This document shows, piece by piece, positions 42,905 through 50,989 of a DNA stretch of 64,000 nt. Below the pieces are notes generated by a model. The model saw only the letters and a list, made by a program, of their open reading frames with translations. It did no database searches and was not told where the DNA came from. Every line of letters starts with the position of its first letter. The stretch's first letter is position 1. Source of the DNA: Streptomyces sp. KL109B (lineage in GTDB: Bacteria; Actinomycetota; Actinomycetes; Streptomycetales; Streptomycetaceae); assembly GCF_030766935.1 (NCBI RefSeq), contig NZ_JASERL010000017.1, positions 124,001-188,000 of the forward strand, read 5' to 3'. Made by a program: the position numbers and the translations under genes.

Positions 42905-43273
42905 ATGACAGTCAAGATCGTGATCGGACACCGGCTCGGCAAGGGGCAGGCCGTCGCCGACGGCGTACGCGCCGCGGGCGGCGAGCCCGTCCTCATCGCG
43001 GGGCCCGGCGCCGACATGAAGGTAGGCGACGTGATGGCCGCGGAGGGCGCCGCGCTCGGCATCTCCTTCTGCGGCAGCGGCGGCGCGGGCGCGGTCACCG
43101 CCAAGGCCAAGTACGGCCACGAGATCGAGTTCGGCATGCGCTCGGCGCAGGCCGGGGTGACCGCCGTCGAACAGGGCCGCACCGTCCTCGGCTTCGGCTT
43201 CCTCGACAGCGAGGAACTGGGCTTCAAGGTCACCGAGGCCCTCCTCAAGAAGCTGGGGGAGGCCGCCTCGTGA
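42905..43273 (+). CDS. SFCGS family glycine-rich protein
   Basis: A 122-aa cytoplasmic protein named after its invariant motif, here GISFCGSGGAGAVTAKAKYG with Cys56. It begins with a strand MTVKIVIGHRLGKGQAVADG, then a second strand PVLIAGPG. The Cys in a Gly/Ser loop straight after a strand resembles the phosphorylated Cys loop of PTS EIIB proteins, but no function is known. GTGA overlap with the next gene. Confidence 0.82.
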   Translation: MTVKIVIGHRLGKGQAVADGVRAAGGEPVLIAGPGADMKVGDVMAAEGAALGISFCGSGGAGAVTAKAKYGHEIEFGMRSAQAGVTAVEQGRTVLGFGFLDSEELGFKVTEALLKKLGEAAS

Positions 43274-43605
43274 AGCAGACCCGGCACACCCTGCGGCTCA
43301 CCGGCTCCGGGCCCACCAGGGACAAGGCGCTCGCCACCGCCATCGGACAGGTGCAGGCCACCGTCGACAAGCTGACCGACGGCGTGTGCTTCCGCGTCGA
43401 ACCCCTCGAACTCGAGGTGGTCTCCGCCGTGGAGCACCGCTGGACGGAACGCTTCCTCGGGCTCCTCTTCCCGCGCACCCGCAAGCGCTTCGAACTCGCC
43501 CTGCGCGTCGAGGTCCAGGTGGCCTCCCTCGACCTGGAATCCGTCGACTTCACGGTGCGCGAGGAGCGGCTGACGCCGCTCCAGCACGCCCTCCACATGA
43601 GGTGA
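43270..43605 (+). CDS. DUF4312 family protein
   Basis: A 111-aa soluble alpha/beta protein: HTLRLTGSGPTRDKALATAI, a helix AIGQVQATVDKL, then two strands with ELEVVSAVEH and LALRVEVQVASLDLESVDF. It has no membrane helix. The GTG overlaps the SFCGS stop (GTGA), and the stop lies 4 nt before DUF4311, so it is made in step with the membrane parts. Function unknown; probably a cytosolic component of the same transporter. Confidence 0.8.
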   Translation: MKQTRHTLRLTGSGPTRDKALATAIGQVQATVDKLTDGVCFRVEPLELEVVSAVEHRWTERFLGLLFPRTRKRFELALRVEVQVASLDLESVDFTVREERLTPLQHALHMR

Positions 43606-43609
43606 CCCG

Positions 43610-44404
43610 ATGAACGAGACCCTCACCGTCCTCCTGGAGTCCCTCGTCATCGGCGGGCTCATCGGATTCGGCGCGAGCGCGGGCGTGGCCCGCATGTTCC
43701 ACGCGCCGAAGGTCCAGGGCATGGGCGCCTTCCGTACGCTCGGAGAGCTGAACGCCTGTCAGAACGACCCGGTCGCCCACTTCTCGTTCGGCCTCGGCTT
43801 CCTCTTCAACGCCTGGTCGAGCGCGGTCGGCACCGGCGCGCTCACCTCCGACGTGGACCACCGCATCGTGCCGCACTGGACGGCATCGGTCGCGATGATC
43901 AAGAACCGTCGGCTCGCCGAGACCCTGCACAACCCCCGCCGGATGGCCATCACCGGCACCGCCGTCGGCATGGTCCTGGTCACCCTCCTCAACACCACCG
44001 CCGCGTCCATCCCGCACTCCCTCCAGGAGGTCGCGGCGCAGGTGCTCGGCCCGGCGTCGGAGTGGCTGATCAACCCCGTGATGCCGATCATCTTCTGGAT
44101 GGCGGCCGTCGACGCGGGCAAGCGAACGGGCGCCTGGGGCACGGTACTCGGCGGCCTCGGCCACCTCGTCATGGGCAACGCCGTGCCCGGCATCGTGCTC
44201 GGCATCGTCATCGGCAAGGGCGTCGACGACCTGGGCTGGACGAAGGTCACCAAGTCCCTCGCGGGCGTGGTCCTCGCGCTGTTCGCGGCCAGCACCGTGC
44301 TGCGCGGCGCCGACATCACGCTGCTTGAGCAGATGAAGGTGCACATCCCGGACTGGCTCACGCAGTTCCACGACGCGACCGGCACCAAGCCCGAGGCCCA
44401 GTGA
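43610..44404 (+). CDS. DUF4311 integral membrane protein
   Basis: A 264-aa membrane protein with about six predicted helices (near residues 6-27, 57-76, 112-132, 155-172, 176-202, 215-233). A conserved-looking polar segment, MGAFRTLGELNACQNDPVAHFSFG, lies between helices 1 and 2 and could hold substrate. It pairs with DUF4310 downstream. The two resemble, in size and order, IIC/IID-type permease subunits, but no sequence link to known PTS permeases was evident to me. Confidence 0.82.
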   Translation: MNETLTVLLESLVIGGLIGFGASAGVARMFHAPKVQGMGAFRTLGELNACQNDPVAHFSFGLGFLFNAWSSAVGTGALTSDVDHRIVPHWTASVAMIKNRRLAETLHNPRRMAITGTAVGMVLVTLLNTTAASIPHSLQEVAAQVLGPASEWLINPVMPIIFWMAAVDAGKRTGAWGTVLGGLGHLVMGNAVPGIVLGIVIGKGVDDLGWTKVTKSLAGVVLALFAASTVLRGADITLLEQMKVHIPDWLTQFHDATGTKPEAQ

Positions 44405-44417
44405 GGCAGGCAGTGAC

Positions 44418-45167
44418 ATGACCGACACATCAGCGTCCGCCACGGGCGGCATACCCGCACAGAGCTCGAACTCCGGCTCGGACGAGCGGCCCGCCAAGGG
44501 CGGCTTCCTCAGCAAGGTCCCCGGCGAGGGCAGCTTCTGGCTCTCCGAGTGGGCGTTCCCCGTCTTCGTCGCCTGCCTCGCGGCGGGCATCTTCACCGGT
44601 ACGCACCTCTATTACGCCTACCAGACCGGCGTCTTCAGTGACGTGGCGGTCGCCTCCATGCTCAAGGCCGGTATGGAGAACGGGAGTTACGGCGCCGCGG
44701 CCGCCTTCGGCGCGGGCTTCCTCTTCGCCCGTGTCATCGAGGGACCCATGGTCGGCATCCTCGACATCGGCGGCTCCCTCCAGACCGGCGTCGGCATCGG
44801 CATCCCCGCCATGCTGCTCGGCGCCGGATTCACCGCCCCCCTCGAACACTTCTGGCTCGCCATCCCGGTGGGCGCCCTCCTCGGCGCGCTGATCGGCGTC
44901 GCCATCCTCGCCATCCGCCGCGCCACCGTGAACTCCACGGGAGGCACCTCCACCTTCGGCGCCGACGTGATGATGGGCGCGGGCAACTCCGCCGGACGGT
45001 ACCTCGGCCCGCTCGTCATCATCTCCGCCGCCACCGCGTCCCTGCCCGTCGGCATCGGTTCGACGATCGGCGCCGCCCTCTTCTACAAGTGGCAGAAGCC
45101 GCTGACCGGCGGGGCCATCATCGGCGCGATGCTCGCGGGCCTCGCGTTCCCGATCCCCGGCAAGTGA
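44418..45167 (+). CDS. DUF4310 integral membrane protein
   Basis: A 249-aa membrane protein. A 40-residue disordered cytosolic N-terminus (Ser/Gly-rich) is followed by helices near 44-66, 90-108, 125-142, 145-166, 195-215 and 228-245. Gly-rich loops FARVIEGPMVGILDIGGSLQTG and TSTFGADVMMGAGNSAGRYLGP are candidates for substrate contact. It follows DUF4311 by 13 nt. It is predicted to form a membrane channel or carrier with DUF4311. Confidence 0.82.
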   Translation: MTDTSASATGGIPAQSSNSGSDERPAKGGFLSKVPGEGSFWLSEWAFPVFVACLAAGIFTGTHLYYAYQTGVFSDVAVASMLKAGMENGSYGAAAAFGAGFLFARVIEGPMVGILDIGGSLQTGVGIGIPAMLLGAGFTAPLEHFWLAIPVGALLGALIGVAILAIRRATVNSTGGTSTFGADVMMGAGNSAGRYLGPLVIISAATASLPVGIGSTIGAALFYKWQKPLTGGAIIGAMLAGLAFPIPGK

Positions 45168-45218
45168 TCCACCCTTCTTGCCTCCAGTGACCCACCGTTC
45201 TTGGCTCTTGGGAGTAGC

Positions 45219-46355
45219 GTGCAATCCCTCCACCACGACCTCGGCGTGCCGCCCGCCATCAACGCCAGCGGAAAGATGACCGCACTCGGCGGCAGCGTCC
45301 TCAGCGACGGTGTCGTCACCGCGATGAGCGAGGCCGCCCGCCACCACGTCGTCATGGACGACCTGATGGCAGCCGTCGGCCGCGAGATCGGCCGCTCCAC
45401 CGGCACCGAGGACGGCTGCCCCACCACCGGCGCCGCCTCCGGCATCGCCATCGCGATCGCCGCCGTCGTCGCCGGCACCGACCTGTCCCGCATCGAAGCC
45501 CTCCCCGACCCGGGCGACGCCCCGTGCGAGGTGATCCTGCCGCGCGGCCACTCCGTCCACTTCGGCGCGCCCGTACGGCAGATGGTCGCGCTCGGCGGCG
45601 GCCGACCTGTCGAGGTCGGCTCCGCGAACAAGGTGACCGCCGACCACCTGGCGGGCGCGATCACACCACGCACCGCGGCCCTGCTCTACGTACAGTCCCA
45701 CCACGCAGTACAGAAGGGCATGGTGTCCCTCGCGCAGACCGTCGAGGTGGCCCACGCGCACGACCTCCCGGTCATCGTCGACGCCGCCGCCGAGGAGGAC
45801 CTGCGGCACTGGCCCGGCACCGGCGCCGACCTCGTGATCTACAGCGGAGGCAAGGCCGTCGGCGGACCCACCTCCGGGCTGATCTGCGGAAGCGCCGCGC
45901 ACATGGCGGCGTGCCGGGCCCAGTACGGCGGCATCGCACGGCCCATGAAGGTCGGCAAGGAGACCCTGTTCGGCCTCGTGCAGGCGCTACGTGAATACGG
46001 CAGCGCCCAGGGCGGCGGCCACCGGCCCCGCATGGAGAAGCTCGCCGCACGCCTCGCGGGCCTGCCGGGCCTCACCACCCGCGTCGTGAGCGACGAGGCG
46101 GGCCGAGACATCCACCGCACCGAACTCACCGTCGACGCGCAGGCGGCGGGCCGGGACGCGGCCACCCTCGCCACCGAACTCGCCGCGCTGGGCGTCCACT
46201 TGAGGGCCCATCACACCGCCACCGGCCGCCTCGCGATCGACCCACGCCCCATGAACCCCGACGAGGAGGACCAGCTGGTGCACCGGCTGACCGCACTCCT
46301 CGACGGGGAGAACAAGAACAAGAACAAGAACAAGGACGGAGACACCCACCGATGA
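45219..46355 (+). CDS. DgaE-like PLP-dependent ammonia-lyase
   Basis: A 378-aa fold-type I PLP enzyme of the SelA/DgaE group; DgaE converts D-glucosaminate-6-phosphate to 2-keto-3-deoxygluconate-6-phosphate plus ammonia. The PLP lysine is Lys212 in DLVIYSGGKAVGGPTSG. Upstream motifs are INASGKMTALGGS and VIVDAAAEEDLR. The GTG at 45219 has GGGAG 4 nt upstream, better than the TTG at 45201. The extreme C-terminus is an Asn-Lys repeat. Product would feed the aldolase two genes downstream. Confidence 0.85.
   Translation: MQSLHHDLGVPPAINASGKMTALGGSVLSDGVVTAMSEAARHHVVMDDLMAAVGREIGRSTGTEDGCPTTGAASGIAIAIAAVVAGTDLSRIEALPDPGDAPCEVILPRGHSVHFGAPVRQMVALGGGRPVEVGSANKVTADHLAGAITPRTAALLYVQSHHAVQKGMVSLAQTVEVAHAHDLPVIVDAAAEEDLRHWPGTGADLVIYSGGKAVGGPTSGLICGSAAHMAACRAQYGGIARPMKVGKETLFGLVQALREYGSAQGGGHRPRMEKLAARLAGLPGLTTRVVSDEAGRDIHRTELTVDAQAAGRDAATLATELAALGVHLRAHHTATGRLAIDPRPMNPDEEDQLVHRLTALLDGENKNKNKNKDGDTHR
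46311..46334 (+). repeat. AACAAG hexamer x4 at the 3' end of the DgaE-like gene
   Basis: Four exact copies of AACAAG encode NKNKNKNK, 5 residues before the stop. A-rich simple repeats are rare in this GC-rich genome. Confidence 0.92.
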
Positions 46356-46615
46356 CCGTCGTCGAACGCCGCCTGGTGGTCACCGAGGAGGCGGGCCTGC
46401 ACGCCCGCCCCGCCGCCGCCTTCGCCCAGACCGCCGCCCGCGCCACCGCCGACGTGACGGTCGCGCGCGAGGACGGCCACGAGGTCCCCGCCCGCAGCGT
46501 CCTGTCCCTCATGACGCTCAACATCCGCTGCGGCGACGCCATCGTGCTGCGCGCCCGTGGCGCCGACGCCGAGTCGACGCTCGACGCCCTCGCCGAGATC
46601 GCGGCCCCGGCATGA
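46352..46615 (+). CDS. HPr-like phosphocarrier protein
   Basis: An 87-aa HPr. The phosphorylated His17 is in EAGLHARPAAAF and a regulatory-type Ser49 in ARSVLSLMTLNIRCGD, both in the standard positions. Its ATG overlaps the PLP-enzyme stop (ATGA), and its stop overlaps the aldolase start (ATGA). A dedicated HPr inside a catabolic operon implies that phosphate transfer is part of this system. The general Streptomyces HPr gene is normally elsewhere, so this is probably a second copy. Confidence 0.9.
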   Translation: MTVVERRLVVTEEAGLHARPAAAFAQTAARATADVTVAREDGHEVPARSVLSLMTLNIRCGDAIVLRARGADAESTLDALAEIAAPA

Positions 46616-47259
46616 CCACCGCTCGTACCCGACCGGAGCCCACCTTGAAGAACGACATGCACGCCGATGTCATCGACGCCCTGCGCGCCGCCCGCGTCAC
46701 CCCGACCGTGCGCGAAGCGGACGCCGAGACCGCCGACGCGGTCGCCCGCACCCTCGTCGAAGGCGGCCTCACCGCCTTCGAGTTCACCGCCACCACGCCC
46801 GGCTGGGAAGACCTGGTGGCGGCCTGGGCGAAGGAGTTCCCCGAGGTGACACTCGGCCTCGGCACCGTCACCTCGCCCGAGACCGCCGAACGCGCCCTGG
46901 CGGCCGGCGCGCGCTTCCTCGTCAGCCCGTTCCAGGTGCCCGAGGTACGTCCCGTCGCCGACGCCGCGGGCCGGCTCCTGGTCGAGGGCGGCCTCACACC
47001 GAGTGAGCTGCGGGTGGCCGCCGACCGGGGCGTGGCGAAGCTCTTCCCCGCCCACGTCGGCGGCATCGCCTACCTGAAGTCGGTGCTCTCCGTGCTCCCC
47101 GGAGCCCGCGTCATGGCGACCGGTGGTGTGAGCGTGGACGACGCCGACACATGGCTCGCCGCGGGCGCCTTCACCGTGAGCATCGGCAGCGACCTCACGC
47201 GGGGCGATGTGGCCGCCAACGTGGCTCGGCTGAAGGAACGCGTCGGTTCCGGAAGTTGA
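46612..47259 (+). CDS. KDPG/KHG-type aldolase
   Basis: A 215-aa class I aldolase of the Eda family, cleaving 2-keto-3-deoxy-6-phosphosugar acid to pyruvate and glyceraldehyde-3-phosphate. Schiff-base Lys143 is in GVAKLFPAHVGG, Glu57 in GLTAFEFTATTPG, with LGLGTVTSPE and a phosphate-binding MATGGVSVDD. It has a 15-residue N-terminal extension; a TTG at 46645 with CGGAG upstream is an alternative start. It is last in the operon and the natural consumer of the DgaE-like product. Confidence 0.87.
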   Translation: MTTARTRPEPTLKNDMHADVIDALRAARVTPTVREADAETADAVARTLVEGGLTAFEFTATTPGWEDLVAAWAKEFPEVTLGLGTVTSPETAERALAAGARFLVSPFQVPEVRPVADAAGRLLVEGGLTPSELRVAADRGVAKLFPAHVGGIAYLKSVLSVLPGARVMATGGVSVDDADTWLAAGAFTVSIGSDLTRGDVAANVARLKERVGSGS

Positions 47260-47367
47260 CGACAGGTCACGGAATCAGACGTCACGTCACGTCACGGGCG
47301 TTGAAGGCACGTAACGGAGCGATCTCGGCGCTGGAAACCGTGCGAGTACATCGGTTCTAGTGGCTCC

Positions 47368-48768
47368 ATGACATCCGAGCCGGCCGCACCCGAACCCGCG
47401 CACGGCGGCCCGCGGTGGCGGCGACGAGGCATGGCCCTCCTCGCCACCGCGCTGCTCCTGGGCACCGCCACGGGCGCCCGCCACGACGAGGGCTATCCGC
47501 CGGTCCAGGACAGCGCCTGCGCGGCGTCGACCGCAACCGCGAAGGCCTCCGGCACACCCGCCCCCGACCTCGACGGCGACGGCCACCCCGACCTGGCACT
47601 CGGCGTGCCCGCCAGCAACGGGGACGTCTTCCAGACCGGTCGCATCGCCCTGCTGCACGGCTCCTCGCACGGCCCACGGTCCGAGGACCGCACCGTATTC
47701 ACCCCCACGGACTTCGGCCTGCCCGAACACGACCGCATGAACTACTGGTTGAGGGGCCCGGTCGTCGCCGACCTGGACGGCGACGGCCACCTCGATCTCG
47801 TGGCGGGCGGCAGCGCCCACGTGCAGTGGGGCGGCGTGCACGGCCCGGCCCCCGCCCACCGGGCCGCACGCATCCCGCTGCCGCACATGGGCAAGGGCCA
47901 GCCGGTGCGGATCAGCAAGGACAGCGACGTCTACCGGGATCCGCCGGTGGCCGGGGACTTCGACGGCGACGGCCACACCGACCTCGCCACCTACCGCACC
48001 GGCATGCACGAGCGTCATCTCATGGTGCTGAACGGCCCGTTCACCCGCACCGGAAAGCCCGCCCGGATCACCGAACGCACCGACGCCTACCAGGACGACC
48101 ACGACGCCGTCACCGGCATGCGGCTGCAAGCGGTCGAGATGACCGGCGACCGGGCCACGGATCTGCTGGCGTACAAGGACGGCGAGCCGACGACGCCCCT
48201 TCTGCTGACCGGGGGAGCGGACACCGCGAGCGGCCTCGCCACAAAGCCCGTACGCCTGCCGAAGGGCGAGAGCGCCGCCGTGGGGGACTTCGACGGCGAC
48301 GGACGTCCCGACGTCGCCCTCGGCGACAGCGGCGTCCCCATGAGCGACGAGTTCGAACCACTCGACCGCAAGGGCAAGGTGACGATCCGTTACGGCAAGG
48401 CGCCCGACGCCCCGGTCGTCATCGACGGCGGCGTACGCAAGGGCGGCTTCGGCATCGACCTGATGACGGCGGACGTCAACGGCGACGGCTGCGACGACCT
48501 CGTGGTCCGCAGTGACAGCGACCGCGTGCGCGGGCACGACCGGGTCGACATCCTGCGCGGCGGCTCCTCGCCCGGCCTCGGTTCGGAGCCGTGGCGCGGT
48601 CCGTGGTCGGGCGCCCTGGTGCGGGCGACGGATGTCGACGGAGACGGGAGCGACGAACTCGTCCTGGCCACGGGCGACACCTGGCGAGTGCTCGACGGCA
48701 CCGGGAAGGCGCTGGAGACGTTCGACGTCAGGAAGGCGGCACGGCCCTCGGCGGAGCCGTCCCGGTGA
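47368..48768 (+). CDS. FG-GAP/VCBS repeat protein, probably exported
   Basis: A 466-aa protein with one N-terminal hydrophobic helix (residues 20-36) after an Arg-rich stretch, consistent with a signal or anchor. It has five or six calcium-binding repeats of the DxDGDGxxD type (DLDGDGHPDLALG, DLDGDGHLDLVAGG, DFDGDGHTDLA, DFDGDGRPDVALG, DVNGDGCDDLVV, DVDGDGSDELVL), the pattern of integrin-like beta-propellers. The ATG has no ribosome site; a weak -10 lies 7 nt upstream. Confidence 0.85.
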   Translation: MTSEPAAPEPAHGGPRWRRRGMALLATALLLGTATGARHDEGYPPVQDSACAASTATAKASGTPAPDLDGDGHPDLALGVPASNGDVFQTGRIALLHGSSHGPRSEDRTVFTPTDFGLPEHDRMNYWLRGPVVADLDGDGHLDLVAGGSAHVQWGGVHGPAPAHRAARIPLPHMGKGQPVRISKDSDVYRDPPVAGDFDGDGHTDLATYRTGMHERHLMVLNGPFTRTGKPARITERTDAYQDDHDAVTGMRLQAVEMTGDRATDLLAYKDGEPTTPLLLTGGADTASGLATKPVRLPKGESAAVGDFDGDGRPDVALGDSGVPMSDEFEPLDRKGKVTIRYGKAPDAPVVIDGGVRKGGFGIDLMTADVNGDGCDDLVVRSDSDRVRGHDRVDILRGGSSPGLGSEPWRGPWSGALVRATDVDGDGSDELVLATGDTWRVLDGTGKALETFDVRKAARPSAEPSR

Positions 48769-48794
48769 CCACGGGCGGAGCCGTCACGAGAACC

Positions 48795-49208
48795 CTAGGC
48801 GGCCGGAGTGCACCCGTGCCGCTGCGGACGCGCGCCCGTCCTCGCGCTCCACTCCCGCCGCGTCGGATACAGGCTGTACGCCGCCAGCGGCCGCACCTCC
48901 ACCGAACACACCACGTCCGCGCCACCCGCGCCCACCCGCTCGACCAGCAGCGCCAGGATCCGCTGCGAGAGGCGGTTCATGGTCCGCTCGCTGCGCCCCG
49001 GCAGCAGCGCCACCTCGACGTGCACCACCGGCACGTCCTCGTGTTCGCCGCCCATCACGTACGTCTCCGTGGCGGCGCGGAAGAACGTCTTGCAGGTGCC
49101 GCGCGAGCCGGAGCCCTCCACGACGAGGGCGTGCAGCTCGGTGGCGAGGGCGGCCCGGTCCAGGGTGTCGCCGAGGCGGGGTGAGTAGTCGACGGTGATC
49201 TGGGGCAA
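48795..49208 (-). CDS. 5-carboxymethyl-2-hydroxymuconate isomerase-like protein
   Basis: A 137-aa tautomerase-superfamily protein like CHMI, an isomerase of homoprotocatechuate breakdown. The TTG at 49208 with GGAG 5 nt upstream gives MPQITVDYS, placing the catalytic Pro directly after Met; longer in-frame starts would hide it. Conserved-looking segments are KTFFRAATETYVMGG and VHVEVALLPGRSE. A C-terminal tail of about 20 residues is Arg-rich. No other homoprotocatechuate gene lies nearby. Confidence 0.8.
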   Translation of the reverse strand: MPQITVDYSPRLGDTLDRAALATELHALVVEGSGSRGTCKTFFRAATETYVMGGEHEDVPVVHVEVALLPGRSERTMNRLSQRILALLVERVGAGGADVVCSVEVRPLAAYSLYPTRREWSARTGARPQRHGCTPAA

Positions 49209-49241
49209 GGCGTCTCCGCGGCGGGCAAGGTCAGTGGTCTT

Positions 49242-49255
49242 TACATCTATATGTA
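49242..49255 (-). promoter_or_regulatory. TACAT-N4-ATGTA inverted repeat in the CHMI promoter
   Basis: The perfect 14-bp repeat TACATCTATATGTA includes a TATAGA -10 on the minus strand, about 37 nt before the TTG start. A repressor bound here would block the promoter. Confidence 0.55.
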
Positions 49256-49284
49256 CCGCCACTTTATCCCCCGCGTGAATCGCA

Positions 49285-49325
49285 CATGACCGCGCCCCGC
49301 ACGCGAGGTGCGGGGCGCGGTCATG
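49285..49325 (-). terminator. terminator with 18-bp perfect stem
   Basis: CATGACCGCGCCCCGCAC, loop GCGAG, then the full complement. It follows the ferredoxin reductase stop. Confidence 0.9.
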
Positions 49326-49328
49326 CGT

Positions 49329-49362
49329 GGGGCGGTCGGCCGGGGTCGCGGCCGACCGCCCC
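49329..49362 (-). terminator. second terminator with 13-bp perfect stem
   Basis: GGGGCGGTCGGCC, 8-nt loop, GGCCGACCGCCCC; directly next to the first hairpin and 8 nt from the reductase stop, making a tandem terminator. Confidence 0.88.
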
Positions 49363-49369
49363 GAAGAGG

Positions 49370-50734
49370 TCACGCCTCGCTGGCGTCGAGCATCTCCTCG
49401 CGCTCCACGATCTTGATGCGCTCACGGCCGTGCGGCTCGCCGAGCGCCCTCTCGGCGGCGTCGAGCTTGTACCAGCCCTCCCACGTCGTGAACCGGACGC
49501 CGCGCTCGCCGAGGAACTCGTCGACGGACTCCGGGGTGGGCGAGACCGGCGTCTGCAGGCGGCCCTCCGCGTGGTCGGCGAGCAGGTTCGAGATCGCCTC
49601 GTTGGCGTCGCCCTTGGTGTGGCCGATGAGGCCGACCGGGCCGCGCCGGATCCAGCCCGTCACGTACGTGGACTGGAGGTGCTCGCCGCTCTCCTGGATG
49701 ACCCGGCCGCCCTCGTCCGGGACGGTGCCGGACTTGATGTCCCAGGGCAGCTTGGGCAGTTCGTCGGAGAGGTAGCCGACCGCGCGGTAGACGGCGCCGA
49801 GGTCCCAGTCGGTGAAGTCGCCGGTGCCCTTGACGTTGCCGGTGCCGTCCAGCTCGGTGCGCTCCGTGCGCAGGCCGACGACCTTGCCGTCCTCGCCGAG
49901 GATCTCGGTCGGCGACTCGAAGAAGTGCAGGAACAGCTTGTGCGGGCGGTCGCCCTCGTCGCGGATCGCCCAGTTCTCCAGCGTCTTGGCGACCATGTCG
50001 GTCTGCTTCTCGCTGCGGCGGGCGGCGATCGAACCCTCGTCGTAGTCGATGTCCTCGGGGTTGACGATGACCTCGATGTTGGGGGAGTGGTCCAGCTCGC
50101 GCAGCTCCATGGGGCTGAACTTCGCCTGGGCCGGGCCGCGGCGGCCGAAGACGTGGATCTCCTTGGCCTTGTTCGCCTTCAGGCCCTCGTGGACATTGGC
50201 CGGGATCTCGGTCGGCAGCAGCTCGTCCGCCGTCTTCGCGAGCACGCGCGCGACGTCGAGCGCGACATTGCCGACGCCGAGGACGGCGACCTTCTCCGCC
50301 TCCAGCGGCCAGGTCCGGGGGAAGTCGGGGTGGCCGTCGTACCAGGCGACGAACTCCGCGGCGCCGTGGGAGCCGTCGAGCTCGATGCCCGGGATGTCGA
50401 GGGCGCGGTCCGCCGTGGCGCCCGTGGAGAAGACGATCGCGTCGTAGAAGGCGCGCAGGTCGTCGAGGTCGATGTCGCGCGGGTAGTCGACGTTGCCGAA
50501 CAGGCGGATCTGCGGCTTGTCGAGCACCTGGTGCAGGGCCTTCACGATGCCCTTGATGCGCGGGTGGTCGGGCGCGACGCCGTAGCGGATCAGGCCGAAG
50601 GGGGCCGGCATGCGCTCGAAGAGGTCGATGGACACCCCCGGCTCGGCGGCCGTTTCGGACTTGAGCAGGGCGTCGGCGGCGTAGATGCCGGCGGGGCCGG
50701 CTCCGACGATGGCGACCCTCAGGGGGCGAGACAT
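49370..50734 (-). CDS. fprA: ferredoxin/flavodoxin-NADP+ reductase FprA type
   Basis: A 454-aa FAD enzyme of the adrenodoxin-reductase/FprA family, moving electrons between NADPH and ferredoxin (for P450s or Fe-S biogenesis). The FAD motif is VAIVGAGPAGIYAAD at the N-terminus, then PFGLIRYGVAPDHP, the NADPH motif VAVLGVGNVALDVARVL, and the C-terminal GWIRRGPVGLIGHTKGDA. It diverges from msrA across two iron-box-like palindromes. Confidence 0.93.
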   Translation of the reverse strand: MSRPLRVAIVGAGPAGIYAADALLKSETAAEPGVSIDLFERMPAPFGLIRYGVAPDHPRIKGIVKALHQVLDKPQIRLFGNVDYPRDIDLDDLRAFYDAIVFSTGATADRALDIPGIELDGSHGAAEFVAWYDGHPDFPRTWPLEAEKVAVLGVGNVALDVARVLAKTADELLPTEIPANVHEGLKANKAKEIHVFGRRGPAQAKFSPMELRELDHSPNIEVIVNPEDIDYDEGSIAARRSEKQTDMVAKTLENWAIRDEGDRPHKLFLHFFESPTEILGEDGKVVGLRTERTELDGTGNVKGTGDFTDWDLGAVYRAVGYLSDELPKLPWDIKSGTVPDEGGRVIQESGEHLQSTYVTGWIRRGPVGLIGHTKGDANEAISNLLADHAEGRLQTPVSPTPESVDEFLGERGVRFTTWEGWYKLDAAERALGEPHGRERIKIVEREEMLDASEA

Positions 50735-50814
50735 GGTTCAGGTATCCCTTCGAGGTGGTTCCCGTGGACCGTAGGCGCTGGTCGGGCCACGAGTGCTTGA
50801 AGGGAAGCCTAAAG

Positions 50815-50833
50815 TAAGGCAAGCCTTAGCAGG
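50815..50833. promoter_or_regulatory. iron-box-like palindrome 1 (fprA side)
   Basis: TAAGGCAAGCCTTAGCAGG contains the perfect 6-2-6 repeat TAAGGC-AA-GCCTTA and matches the degenerate IdeR pattern TWAGGTWAGSCTWACCTWA at 14 of 19 positions. It lies 81 bp before fprA. Confidence 0.6.
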
Positions 50834-50857
50834 TAGGCGGGTCCCGTCTATGGGCAC

Positions 50858-50872
50858 ATAAGGCTGCCTTAT
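50858..50872. promoter_or_regulatory. palindrome 2, ATAAGGC-T-GCCTTAT
   Basis: A perfect 15-bp palindrome with the same TAAGGC/GCCTTA arms as the first, 43 bp away centre to centre. Two copies in one divergent promoter point to a shared regulator. Confidence 0.65.
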
Positions 50873-50971
50873 GGGGTGCGATAGCTTTGCTTTAGGGGTT
50901 CGGCTTAGGCTGGAAGATCCGTGGTCCGTAGGATTTCGCTCGTCGTGTCGGACGGCGCGGGCAGTTTTCAG

Positions 50972-50989
50972 GCAGTTCAGGCAGTTCAG
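50972..50989 (+). repeat. 9-bp tandem repeat GCAGTTCAG before msrA
   Basis: Two exact copies, with a third degenerate copy (GCAGTTTTCAG) at 50961, ending 10 nt before the msrA ATG and next to its ribosome site. Confidence 0.85.
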
